Notes under the pieces: model-generated
What the model was told of the DNA's origin: nothing
What the model saw: the letters and a program-made list of their open reading frames with translations, nothing else
Databases searched by the model: none
Origin: G965222335 sp965222335
Lineage (GTDB): Bacteria; Pseudomonadota; Gammaproteobacteria; Pseudomonadales; Halieaceae
DNA length: 64,000 bases
Assembly: GCA_965222335.1 (NCBI GenBank)
Contig: OZ244944.1
Location: forward strand, 1,550,001 to 1,614,000
Direction: 5' to 3'
Position numbers and translations under genes: made by a program
Part shown: one piece after another, positions 31,648-39,922 of the stretch
Position numbering within the stretch: the first letter of the stretch is position 1
How the letters are laid out: every line of letters begins with the position of its first letter

Positions 31648-33795
31648 ATGATTTATCAGAGTGATGCTCTCACCGTCGAGCGCCTAGCAGACGATATCGC
31701 CGAGCTGCGGTTCGACCGCCAGGGCGAGTCGGTCAACAAATTCGACCAGGCTACCGTGGAACACCTCAAGGCCGCCCTGGACGCCATCGAGGCGGAGTCA
31801 GGCCTCAAGGGCCTGCTGGTCACCAGCGCCAAGCCGGTTTTTATTGTGGGCGCGGATATCACCGAATTCACCAGCCTGTTCGGCGCTGGCGCCGACGAGA
31901 TCAAGGGCTTTACCGGGGCCAACAACGCCAACTTCAATCGCCTCCAGAACCTGCCATTCCCCAGCTGCGCGGCGATCAACGGCTACGCCCTGGGCGGCGG
32001 CCTGGAAATCTGCCTGGCCTGTGATTTCCGGGTAATGAGCAGCGCTGCCAAGATCGGCCTGCCGGAAACCAAGCTGGGCATTCTGCCGGGCTGGGGCGGC
32101 ACGGTCCGCCTGCCGCGAATTATCGGTGTCGACGAGGCCGCGACCTGGATCGCCGCCGCCGGCGAGCATCGACCCGACGCCGCCCTGAAGGCGGGCGCGG
32201 TCGACGCCGTGGCGGAGCCGGATAACCTGCGCGACATCGCCCTGGCCACCCTCGGCAACGCGATCAGCGGTGACCTGGACTACGCCAGCCGGCGCCACGC
32301 CAAGAGCAGCCCCCTGCCGCTGAATGACACCGAGGCGATGATGGCCTTCTTTACCATGAAGCAGATGGTTCAGCAGCAGGCCGGACGCAATTACCCCGCA
32401 CCGGTGAAAGCGGTCGAAGTGATCGAGCAGGCCCGGGGCATGGGTCTGGAGGATGCCCTGGAAGTCGAGGCTTCGGGATTTGCCGAACTGGCAGTCACCC
32501 AGGTCGCGGCGTCCCTGGTGGGGGTCTTCCTCAACGACCAGTTGCTGGGCAAGAAGGCCAGGGACTGGGAGAAGAAGGCCGACCGCAAGATCGAGCAGGC
32601 GGCGGTCCTGGGCGCGGGCATCATGGGTGGCGGCATCGCCTACCAGAGCGCCTACAAGGGCATTCCTATCAAGATGAAGGACATCGACCAGAAAGGCCTG
32701 GACCTGGGCCTGAAGGAAGCCAACAAGCTCCTGGCCAAGCGCGTGGACCGCGGGCGCATGACCCCGGCGCAGATGGGCGAGGTGCTGAACAGCATCGACC
32801 CGACCCTCAGCTACGTGGGCTTCGAGGATGTCGATATCGTGGTAGAGGCCGTGGTCGAGAATATCAAGGTCAAGCACTCGGTGCTCGCGGAAACGGAAGC
32901 GCAGATCGGCGAGGATGCGATCCTGGCCTCGAATACCTCGACGATTTCCATTACCCGCCTGGCCGAGGCCCTCAAGCGCCCGGAGAACTTCTGCGGCATG
33001 CACTTCTTCAACCCGGTGCATGCGATGCCGCTGGTGGAGGTGATCCGCGGCGAGAAAACCTCGGACAAGGCGGTCGCCCGCACCGTGGCCTACGCCAACC
33101 GCATGGGCAAGAAGGCGGTGGTGGTCAAGGACTGCCCCGGCTTCCTGGTCAACCGCGTGCTGTTTCCCTATTTCGACGGCTTTTCCAAGCTCCTGCGGGA
33201 CGGCGCGGACTTCCAGGCCGTGGACAAGGTCATGGAGCGCTGGGGCTGGCCCATGGGGCCCGCCTACCTGATGGACGTGGTGGGCATCGACACCGGCGTA
33301 CACGCGGCCGAGGTCATGGCCGAGGGTTTCCCGGATCGCATGCAGATTGAATTCAAGTCGGCGCCGCAGATCATGTTCGAGAACGAACGCTACGGCCAGA
33401 AGAACGACATCGGCTTCTACGCCTACGAGGAGGACAAGCGGGGCAAGCCGCAGAAAACCGTCACCGAGAGTACTTACGAGCTGCTGGCGCCCCACGTCGG
33501 TGAGCGCGCCGAGTTCGACAAGGAAGACATAATCGCGCGCATGATGCTGCCGATGGCCACGGAAATGGCACGCTGCCTGGAAGACGGCATCGTCGAGACG
33601 CCGGCGGAGGCCGACCTGGCCCTGCTGTACGGCCTTGGTTTCCCGCCCTTCCGCGGCGGCATCTTCCGCTGGCTGGACGCCGTGGGCCTGGACTACATCG
33701 CCGAGGCCTCGAAAAAATTCGCCCACCTCGGCAAGACCTATGAGTTGACCGACGGCATGCAAGCCAAACTCGCCGCCGGCGAGACCTACTACTAA
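31648..33795 (+). CDS. fadB: Fatty acid oxidation complex alpha subunit FadB
   Basis: A 715-residue multifunctional beta-oxidation protein, exactly family length. The N-terminal crotonase half shows NGYALGGGLE with E120 and GLPETKLGILPGWGG with E140 as hydratase glutamates. The C-terminal half has the NAD fold VLGAGIMGGG and the dehydrogenase His in FFNPVHAMPLVEVI. It hydrates enoyl-CoA and oxidises 3-hydroxyacyl-CoA, working in a complex with FadA. ATG at 31648 behind AGGAAA; fadA follows after 19 bases. Confidence 0.96.
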   Translation: MIYQSDALTVERLADDIAELRFDRQGESVNKFDQATVEHLKAALDAIEAESGLKGLLVTSAKPVFIVGADITEFTSLFGAGADEIKGFTGANNANFNRLQNLPFPSCAAINGYALGGGLEICLACDFRVMSSAAKIGLPETKLGILPGWGGTVRLPRIIGVDEAATWIAAAGEHRPDAALKAGAVDAVAEPDNLRDIALATLGNAISGDLDYASRRHAKSSPLPLNDTEAMMAFFTMKQMVQQQAGRNYPAPVKAVEVIEQARGMGLEDALEVEASGFAELAVTQVAASLVGVFLNDQLLGKKARDWEKKADRKIEQAAVLGAGIMGGGIAYQSAYKGIPIKMKDIDQKGLDLGLKEANKLLAKRVDRGRMTPAQMGEVLNSIDPTLSYVGFEDVDIVVEAVVENIKVKHSVLAETEAQIGEDAILASNTSTISITRLAEALKRPENFCGMHFFNPVHAMPLVEVIRGEKTSDKAVARTVAYANRMGKKAVVVKDCPGFLVNRVLFPYFDGFSKLLRDGADFQAVDKVMERWGWPMGPAYLMDVVGIDTGVHAAEVMAEGFPDRMQIEFKSAPQIMFENERYGQKNDIGFYAYEEDKRGKPQKTVTESTYELLAPHVGERAEFDKEDIIARMMLPMATEMARCLEDGIVETPAEADLALLYGLGFPPFRGGIFRWLDAVGLDYIAEASKKFAHLGKTYELTDGMQAKLAAGETYY

Positions 33796-33814
33796 TTCGG
33801 CAAGGAGAATGACT

Positions 33815-34990
33815 GTGAGTCTGAATGCTAGAGACGCCGTTATCGTCGACTACGCCCGCAGCCCCATGGGCCGTTCCAAGAACGGGTGCTTCCGTAACGT
33901 ACGCGCCGACGACCTGTCCGTTGCCGTGATCAAGGGCCTGCTGGGCCGCAATGAAAAACTGGATCCGGCAGAGATCGACGACCTGATCTGGGGCTGCGTG
34001 CTGCAGCGTGGCGAGCAGGGCATGAACCTCGCGCGCCTGCTTGTGCTGCGCGCCAACCTGCCCTTCACCATCCCCGCGCAGACGGTCAATCGCCTGTGCG
34101 GCTCCTCCATGAGCGCGCTGCAGACCGCCGCCGCCAATATCCAGGCGGGCGTGGGCGATGTCTACCTCGTCGGCGGGGTGGAGCACATGGGCCATATCCC
34201 GATGATGGGCGACGTGGACGTCAACCCGAAACTGGGCCTGAACGTGGCCAAAGCCGCCGGCATGATGGGCATGACCGCCGAGTATCTCGCCCTGCTGCAC
34301 GGCGTGGGCAGGGAAGAACAGGACAAGCTGGGCCTGCGCTCCCACCAGCTCGCACACCAGGCGACCGAGGCGGGCAAGTTCGACCGCGAAATCATCCCCG
34401 TCGAGGGCCACGACGAGCAGGGCGCCCTGACCCTGGTGAAGCGGGACGAGACCATTCGCCCCGAGACGACCCTCGAGGGTCTGGCGGATCTGAAACCGTC
34501 GTTCAATCCACAGGGCGGCACGGTCACCGCGGGCACGTCTTCGCAGATTACCGACGGTGCCTCGGCGATGCTGATGATGTCGGCGGAAAAAGCCCAGGCC
34601 CTGGGCCTGACCCCGATCGCCCGGGTCAAGGGCATGGCCCTGGCGGGAGTCGACCCCTCCATCATGGGTTACGGGCCGGTGCCCTCGACCCAGAAGGCAC
34701 TGAAGAAGCTGGGCCTCGGGATCAAGGACATCGAGATGGTCGAACTCAACGAGGCCTTCGCTGCCCAGGCGCTACCAGTACTCAAGGACCTGGAACTGCT
34801 GGACGACATGGACGAGAAGGTCAATGTGCACGGCGGCGCGATCGCCCTGGGACACCCCTTCGGCTGCTCCGGCACCCGCATCACCGGCTCCCTGCTGACC
34901 GTGATGCAGGACCGGGATCTGACCCTCGGCGTGTCCACCATGTGCATCGGCCTCGGGCAGGGCATCACCACCGTGATCGAGCGGGTGTAG
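33815..34990 (+). CDS. fadA: 3-ketoacyl-CoA thiolase FadA
   Basis: Beta subunit of the fatty acid oxidation complex; cleaves 3-ketoacyl-CoA to acetyl-CoA. The nucleophile is the cysteine in NRLCGSSMSAL (C95), with GHPFGCSGTR and the C-terminal CIGLGQG completing the thiolase site. I place the start at the GTG at 33815, giving 391 residues opening MSLNARDAVIVDY as in Pseudomonas FadA. The ATG six bases earlier lies one base from the AGGAG ribosome site, too close to be used. Confidence 0.95.
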   Translation: MSLNARDAVIVDYARSPMGRSKNGCFRNVRADDLSVAVIKGLLGRNEKLDPAEIDDLIWGCVLQRGEQGMNLARLLVLRANLPFTIPAQTVNRLCGSSMSALQTAAANIQAGVGDVYLVGGVEHMGHIPMMGDVDVNPKLGLNVAKAAGMMGMTAEYLALLHGVGREEQDKLGLRSHQLAHQATEAGKFDREIIPVEGHDEQGALTLVKRDETIRPETTLEGLADLKPSFNPQGGTVTAGTSSQITDGASAMLMMSAEKAQALGLTPIARVKGMALAGVDPSIMGYGPVPSTQKALKKLGLGIKDIEMVELNEAFAAQALPVLKDLELLDDMDEKVNVHGGAIALGHPFGCSGTRITGSLLTVMQDRDLTLGVSTMCIGLGQGITTVIERV

Positions 34991-34993
34991 CCG

Positions 34994-35329
34994 ATGCTGC
35001 GCAGATGCCGACTCACCCTTACCCTGCTGGGCGCCTTCCTGGCCCAGCAGGCCAGTGCCAATTTGCCCGCAGAGGCGGTCCTGATCGATGTCCGTACGCC
35101 GGCGGAATACGCCGAGGGCCACGTCGAGGGCGCGCACCTCATCCCCTTCGACGGGATTGCCACCGGCATCGCCGCCCTGGAGCTGGACAAGGATGCGCCG
35201 GTCTACCTCTACTGCGGTTCCGGACGTCGCGCCGAGAAGGCGAAACAGGACCTGGAAAACCGGGGCTTCAGCCAGGTGACCAACCTCGGCGGCCTGGAAC
35301 AGGCGCAACAGGCCACCGGCGAGCAGTAG
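34994..35329 (+). CDS. Periplasmic rhodanese-like sulfurtransferase (PspE-like)
   Basis: A 111-residue single-domain rhodanese with an N-terminal signal peptide (cleavage near ASA-N at 22). IDVRTPAEYAEGHVEGA and active-site loop LYCGSGRRA (C74) are clear. It should transfer sulfane sulfur outside the cytoplasm. It starts three bases after the fadA stop and is likely the tail of the fadBA transcript, an odd partner for beta-oxidation. Confidence 0.88.
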   Translation: MLRRCRLTLTLLGAFLAQQASANLPAEAVLIDVRTPAEYAEGHVEGAHLIPFDGIATGIAALELDKDAPVYLYCGSGRRAEKAKQDLENRGFSQVTNLGGLEQAQQATGEQ

Positions 35330-35335
35330 CCACCC

Positions 35336-35665
35336 TCAGGGGGGCAAATCCTCGCCGGTGATCAGGGCGTCGACCCGCTCCAGGGCAACGATCAGGGGCT
35401 CCGCCGGCAGCGATGCGCCGCGAAAGTACTCGTCCGCCATGGGCGCAATGGCGCAGCGCTCCGGCAGCGCCTCCCCCCTCTCCAGCATGCCGTAGATCGT
35501 CGGCAGGAATACGAACTGCAGCCACTGGGGAAAGCTCAGGGTGTCGATGCAGAAGGGCTGGGTGGAAGCCAGGGCCTCGGCGGAGGGCGGTATCTTGTCC
35601 CACAGACCCAGCTGGCGCAGCTGCGCCTCGATATCAATCAACACTTCGGCGATGTCGGTGCGCAC
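35336..35665 (-). CDS. yqcC: YqcC family protein
   Basis: A 109-residue protein of the YqcC (DUF446) family: LRQLGLWDK, followed by PFCIDTLSFPQWLQFVFLP and the MADEYF segment. The family is all-helical and its function is not settled. GTG start at 35665. It sits 11 bases downstream of dinG on the same strand and may be co-transcribed. Confidence 0.85.
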   Translation of the reverse strand: MRTDIAEVLIDIEAQLRQLGLWDKIPPSAEALASTQPFCIDTLSFPQWLQFVFLPTIYGMLERGEALPERCAIAPMADEYFRGASLPAEPLIVALERVDALITGEDLPP

Positions 35666-35676
35666 AGTTCGCCTCC

Positions 35677-37800
35677 TCAGGCCAGGTCGCGTTGGAAGGG
35701 CGGCAGTGAATCGAGAATCGCGCGGCCGTAGCGCCGGGTGAGGATGCGGCGATCCATCAGGGTCACGCGGCCGCTGTCCTGCTCGCTGCGCAACAGCCTG
35801 CCACTGGCCTGCACCAGCCGCAAGGCGGCGTCGGGGACGCTGATCTCCATAAAGGCATTACCGCCGCGGGCCTCTACCCACTCCGCCAGGGAGGCCTCAA
35901 TGGGGCTGTCCGGCACCGCGAAGGGAATCTTGGCGATCACCACATGGCGGCAGTAGACACCCGGCAAATCCACGCCCTCGGCAAAGCTGGCGAGGCCAAA
36001 GATCACGCTGCCCTCGCCCGCATCCACCCGCTCCCTGTGGCGGCGCAGGATTTCCTGCTTGCTGGCATCGCCCTGTAACAGCACCCGGTCCCGCCAGCTG
36101 TCCTCCAGGCCCTGGAATACGTCCTGCATCTGCCGCCGGGACGAGAACAGCACCAGGCTGGCCTCGTCCCTGTCCAGCTCCCGTGGCAGCAGCTCGACAA
36201 TAGCCGCCGTGTGGCGCTCGGCATCGCCGGGGTCACAGTCCATGGCCGGCACCCGCAGGGTCGCGCGACTGTAGTCGAAGGGGCTCGCCACCATCTTGAA
36301 GCGGGCCTCCCGGGACACGCCCGAGTGCAGGATAAAGCGCTCAAAGGAGTTCAGCGCGGTGATCGTGGCGGAGGTGATAATCACGCCCGCGGCGCGCGGC
36401 CACAGGTATTCCGCCAGGATATCCGCCGCCAGGATCGGGCTGCAGCGCAGCTCGAAGCCGTGCTGGCCGTTGCTGTCCAGCAGGGTAATCCACCGCGCCA
36501 TCGGCGGCTGCTCGCCCTCGCCGCTGACCGCGAAAGCCTCCCACAGGGCCAGGGTGGATTCCGCGCGTCCCAGCATGCCGCCGATATTGAGGTGCCAGGT
36601 CTCCAGCTCGGCCGTGTCGACGCCGGCATCCTCGTCTTCCAGGGCATCTTCCACAATGGCCTCGATCCGCGACAGGCTGCTGGCCAGGGTGCGGAACTGG
36701 CCGGCGAGGCCGGCCGCCACCGGTATCAGGTTCTCCGGTACCCGACCGTGGGCAAAACGCAGGCGGGTATCATCCCGCCCCCCGGCCGGAACCTCATCGA
36801 ACAGCCCGGCCACGGTTTGCTCGGCCACGCGCAAACCTTCCGCGGCCGCGGTCATCTGCTCCGGCAGGCGCTCCAGGTACCGGGACACCCCGTGCAGCGA
36901 CGCCAGGGCGGCGGCGCCCTGGGCCAGGGATTTCGCGGCGTCCTCCAGCCAGGCCAGGGTCGAGTGGATGCGGCAGAAGCTGGCGAAGTGCGACAGGGCC
37001 TTGTCCGGCAGGTGGTGGCCCTCATCGAACACGTAGATGCTGTCTTCCGGGTCCGGCAGGATCGCCCCGCCCCCCAGGGCCAGGTCCGACAGCACCAGGT
37101 CGTGGTTGGCGACGATCACGTCGGCGTGGGTGAGGGATTCGCGGGCGCGGTAGAAGGCACACTGGTTGATGTTCGGGCAGCGCCGGCCGCTGCACTGGCT
37201 GTGGTCGGTGGTGGCGCCGAACCACACCTGCTCGGCGATGGCCTCGGGCCAGTTATCCCGGTCACCGTCCCACTGCCCGCGACCCAGGGCATCGATCATG
37301 GCGTGGTACACGGGCATGGCGTCGCTCGCCTGGGCCTGATCGAACTCGTCGGGGTAGAGCGGCAGCACGCCGCTCTCCCCCTGCCCCTCGGCCAACAGCC
37401 GGTCCAGCTTGGACAGGCAGACATAGCGGCGGCGTCCCTTGGCCAGGGTGTAGCTGAACTCCAGGCCGGAATGGCGCTTGATATCGGGCAGGTCCTTGTT
37501 GACGAACTGCTCCTGCAGGGCGACGGTCGCGGTCGCGACCACCAGGCGCTTGCCCAGGGCCTGGGCCATGGGAATCGCGGTGACCGCGTAGGCAATGGTC
37601 TTGCCGGTACCGGTGCCGGCCTCAATCACGCACACCGCAGGGCCCTCGGTGGCGGTTTCCCCGGGTGCGGGAATCCGGCCCAGGGTATTGGCGATCTCGG
37701 CAATCATCTGCCGCTGCCCCCAGCGCGGAGTCAGCCCCTTCTGTTCCACCACCGACGCGTAGGCCTCGCGGATGCGCGCCTTGAGCTCGTCGTTCAGCAA
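35677..37800 (-). CDS. dinG: ATP-dependent DNA helicase DinG
   Basis: A 707-residue superfamily 2, XPD-like 5'-3' helicase. Walker A AGTGTGKT is at 61-68, VFDEGHH is the motif II box, and VCLSK plus CSGRRCPNINQC supply the four cysteines of the 4Fe-4S cluster. DinG unwinds R-loops, D-loops and other structures during repair. The TTG at 37800 gives an N-terminus (MLNDELKARIREAY) like Pseudomonas DinG. It overlaps the end of the acyltransferase gene by seven bases. No LexA box was seen near the upstream gene. Confidence 0.93.
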   Translation of the reverse strand: MLNDELKARIREAYASVVEQKGLTPRWGQRQMIAEIANTLGRIPAPGETATEGPAVCVIEAGTGTGKTIAYAVTAIPMAQALGKRLVVATATVALQEQFVNKDLPDIKRHSGLEFSYTLAKGRRRYVCLSKLDRLLAEGQGESGVLPLYPDEFDQAQASDAMPVYHAMIDALGRGQWDGDRDNWPEAIAEQVWFGATTDHSQCSGRRCPNINQCAFYRARESLTHADVIVANHDLVLSDLALGGGAILPDPEDSIYVFDEGHHLPDKALSHFASFCRIHSTLAWLEDAAKSLAQGAAALASLHGVSRYLERLPEQMTAAAEGLRVAEQTVAGLFDEVPAGGRDDTRLRFAHGRVPENLIPVAAGLAGQFRTLASSLSRIEAIVEDALEDEDAGVDTAELETWHLNIGGMLGRAESTLALWEAFAVSGEGEQPPMARWITLLDSNGQHGFELRCSPILAADILAEYLWPRAAGVIITSATITALNSFERFILHSGVSREARFKMVASPFDYSRATLRVPAMDCDPGDAERHTAAIVELLPRELDRDEASLVLFSSRRQMQDVFQGLEDSWRDRVLLQGDASKQEILRRHRERVDAGEGSVIFGLASFAEGVDLPGVYCRHVVIAKIPFAVPDSPIEASLAEWVEARGGNAFMEISVPDAALRLVQASGRLLRSEQDSGRVTLMDRRILTRRYGRAILDSLPPFQRDLA

Positions 37801-38957
37801 GGGTCGTGGCGACCCTGGGCGAGGGCCAGCTTGCTCACCACGGCATTCGCGTAAATACCCAGGGCATGGGGCCGGTGGGCCTCGGGGAGGGCCTCGATAC
37901 GGGCCACGAAGGCTTCCCGGGACACGTCACCGGGCTCCTGGTAGACCTGCTCCGGCAGGGGGGCGTGCTCCCCGTGCAGCATGCGGTAGGCGTAGATGTT
38001 GGTCGGGTGCAGGCAGTAGCCGGCAATAATCTGCTCATCCACCGCCCGCGCCACCTCGTCGGCGTGCTGGAATTCCGCATCCAGCGGACTACCGAAGGTG
38101 ACGTGGACCTGGCCTTTCTGCCCGGTAATGCCGCGGCCGATGGACTCGATGTCCTCCTGCTCCGCCTTCTTGTAACTGCCCTCGGTGGCCAGCTGATACA
38201 GTTCACGGGCCTTCATCTCGTCGCAGGGGTCCAGCTCGTAGGAAATCGACACCGGTACGATGCGCAGTTCGCGGATGTGCTGGGCCAGGCTGACCTCGCG
38301 CTTGTCCCGGCCCATGGCCAGCATTTTGATCACCGCGGGCTCGGTGCGGTCGAGGCCGTTCTTGGCACGCCCTTCCCGCTGTGCGATCCACACCGGCGCC
38401 TGCTCCTGCACCAGGCTGTGGCGGATATACTCCGCCAGGTGACGGGACGCGGCGAGCAACTCCCGCGGGCCACTCACCGAGCGCTTGACGATAAAACTCT
38501 TGTTCAGCCGCATCAGGTCCGACACCCAGGGCTGGGTGAGCAGGTTGTCGCCAATGGCGATGCGCACCGTATCGTGACCGCCGCGATTCAGGGCGTAATT
38601 GGTAAACGCGGGATCCATGGCAATATCGCGATGGTTGCTCATGAAGAGGTAGGGACGCTGTGGGTCCAGATGCTCCAGGCCGGCGACGCTGAAGCCGCCG
38701 GTGGTATCCCGAATCATGCGATCCATGTAGGACTTGATGACCATCTGCATGGCGTGCACGTCGTTGACCTCACGCAGCTGTCGCGCGAGATACAGCCGCA
38801 CCGCGGCGCGCGCGGGGCCCGGCAGCCAGCCTGCCCAGACGCCAAAACGCAGCCTCGCAAGGGCGCCCAGCAGACCGGGGTCCTGCAGTAATTGATCCAG
38901 CACCGCACGCACCTCTCCGTCGCGGTAGGGGCGGATATCGGCAAAGGGGTCGTTCAA
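37794..38957 (-). CDS. PlsC-like glycerolipid acyltransferase
   Basis: A 387-residue acyltransferase of the glycerol-3-phosphate/1-acylglycerol-3-phosphate type, membrane-associated. The catalytic block reads MSNHRDIAMDPAF near residue 108, in which the usual HxxxxD spacing is replaced by H with D at +2 and +6. VPVSISYELDPCDE is the third conserved block. TTG start with GAGGA upstream; MNDPFADIRPY is a typical opening for this group. It is upstream of and overlaps dinG. The substrate is not certain. Confidence 0.82.
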   Translation of the reverse strand: MNDPFADIRPYRDGEVRAVLDQLLQDPGLLGALARLRFGVWAGWLPGPARAAVRLYLARQLREVNDVHAMQMVIKSYMDRMIRDTTGGFSVAGLEHLDPQRPYLFMSNHRDIAMDPAFTNYALNRGGHDTVRIAIGDNLLTQPWVSDLMRLNKSFIVKRSVSGPRELLAASRHLAEYIRHSLVQEQAPVWIAQREGRAKNGLDRTEPAVIKMLAMGRDKREVSLAQHIRELRIVPVSISYELDPCDEMKARELYQLATEGSYKKAEQEDIESIGRGITGQKGQVHVTFGSPLDAEFQHADEVARAVDEQIIAGYCLHPTNIYAYRMLHGEHAPLPEQVYQEPGDVSREAFVARIEALPEAHRPHALGIYANAVVSKLALAQGRHDPC

Positions 38958-39087
38958 AAGTTGTCCTCGTCAGGGAAAGCGGGCTCACCTTACCCAAAAA
39001 GCCCTGGGGAGTCATCCGCCCAAGGTGACCAGCCGGGGCGCTTCTGCTAATCTTGCGCCGCCTGTCGAACTAGTTACTGGAGGAACC

Positions 39088-39309
39088 ATGGACGCTGGCT
39101 CAGCCTCGTTGCTTACCTTTGGCCTTGCCCTGCTGCTCGCCAGCTGGGTACTGCTGTTGATTGTTGCCTGGAAGGAGGACTTCACCTGGGGCCTCTTTAC
39201 CCTGCTGTTGCCGCCGCTGTCCTATCTCTACGGCCTTTCCCGCCTGGACAAGGCCGGCCAGCCCCTGCTGCTGGCGGTCGGCGGCCTGGTGCTGATCGCC
39301 CTCGCCTGA
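39088..39309 (+). CDS. Small hydrophobic membrane protein
   Basis: A 73-residue protein of unrecognised family with about three membrane segments (~5-25, 33-48 and 57-73) and a short charged loop WKEDF. The ATG at 39088 is preceded by a strong TGGAGG. It stands alone, divergent from the acyltransferase gene, and is followed by a strong GC hairpin. Confidence 0.7.
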   Translation: MDAGSASLLTFGLALLLASWVLLLIVAWKEDFTWGLFTLLLPPLSYLYGLSRLDKAGQPLLLAVGGLVLIALA

Positions 39310-39316
39310 ATCCGCG

Positions 39317-39345
39317 CCGGGCCCGGCCACTGCGGCCAGGCCCGG
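39317..39345 (+). terminator. GC-rich hairpin after the small membrane protein gene
   Basis: CCGGGCC...GGCCCGG outer stem with an inner GGCC/GGCC stem and loop ACTGC. No T run follows; probably a transcript end or RNA-stabilising structure. Confidence 0.45.
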
Positions 39346-39490
39346 CCGCAGTCAGACGCCGCCTGCTGCGGGTTAACAAATTGTAATCGCCCACCCCTCC
39401 CTCTCACGAACGCTAATTTTGCATATAAAACAAAGACTTACAAAATACGCTCGCGAGAACACCCCCGTTGTTACTATTTTTCTCATCGGG

Positions 39491-39544
39491 GTTACAAATC
39501 CGTAACACTACGGTCCTCGTAATTGCCATAGACTATTCGGCAAT
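39491..39544. promoter_or_regulatory. Two inverted repeats in the AT-rich gap before the secreted protein gene
   Basis: GTTAC-N6-GTAAC (39491-39506) and ATTGCC-N11-GGCAAT (39522-39544) lie in an AT-rich stretch upstream of the gene at 39591. They could be operators or hairpins in a leader. Otherwise the 39346-39590 gap shows nothing. Confidence 0.35.
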
Positions 39545-39590
39545 AACCCGGCACGACGCACGTCGTCCGCCAACCTGACGAGGAACCGAC

Positions 39591-39860
39591 ATGAAACTGA
39601 AAACCCTGACCGCATGCGCCCTGCTGACCCTGTCCGCCGGCGCCTTCGCCGCGAAACCCACCAGCATCGTCTTCCAGGGCGACAGCGAGACCGGTGAAGG
39701 CACGCCTTTCGCCGCCTACATGGTGAAATGCTCCAACGGCAAGGAAGTCTCCCTGACCGCATGGGACAAGCGCCGCAAGTGGTGCGTGGGCGAATCCAGC
39801 AGCGAAAACTGCGAACGCAAGCAAATCAAGGCCGCCAAGGCCGCCTGCGACAACGCCTGA
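39591..39860 (+). CDS. Small secreted four-cysteine protein, family unknown
   Basis: An 89-residue protein with a textbook signal peptide (MKLKTLTACALLTLSAGAFA, cleavage after residue 20). The mature part (~69 residues) is charged and has four cysteines, C47, C65, C74 and C86, which could form two disulfides in the periplasm. Ribosome site GAGGAA precedes the ATG. I recognise no family and can assign no function. It is monocistronic, behind an AT-rich upstream region unlike its neighbours. Confidence 0.75.
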   Translation: MKLKTLTACALLTLSAGAFAAKPTSIVFQGDSETGEGTPFAAYMVKCSNGKEVSLTAWDKRRKWCVGESSSENCERKQIKAAKAACDNA

Positions 39861-39922
39861 ACAGTTGCGGTCGCCGGGTCACGGACCCGGCGGCCCGTAC
39901 TTCCCCGCATCACATCTCCGGC

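Noticed and set aside
33809..33814. ATG start for fadA
   Set aside because: Lies one base after the AGGAG site; the GTG at 33815 is correctly spaced and matches the family N-terminus.
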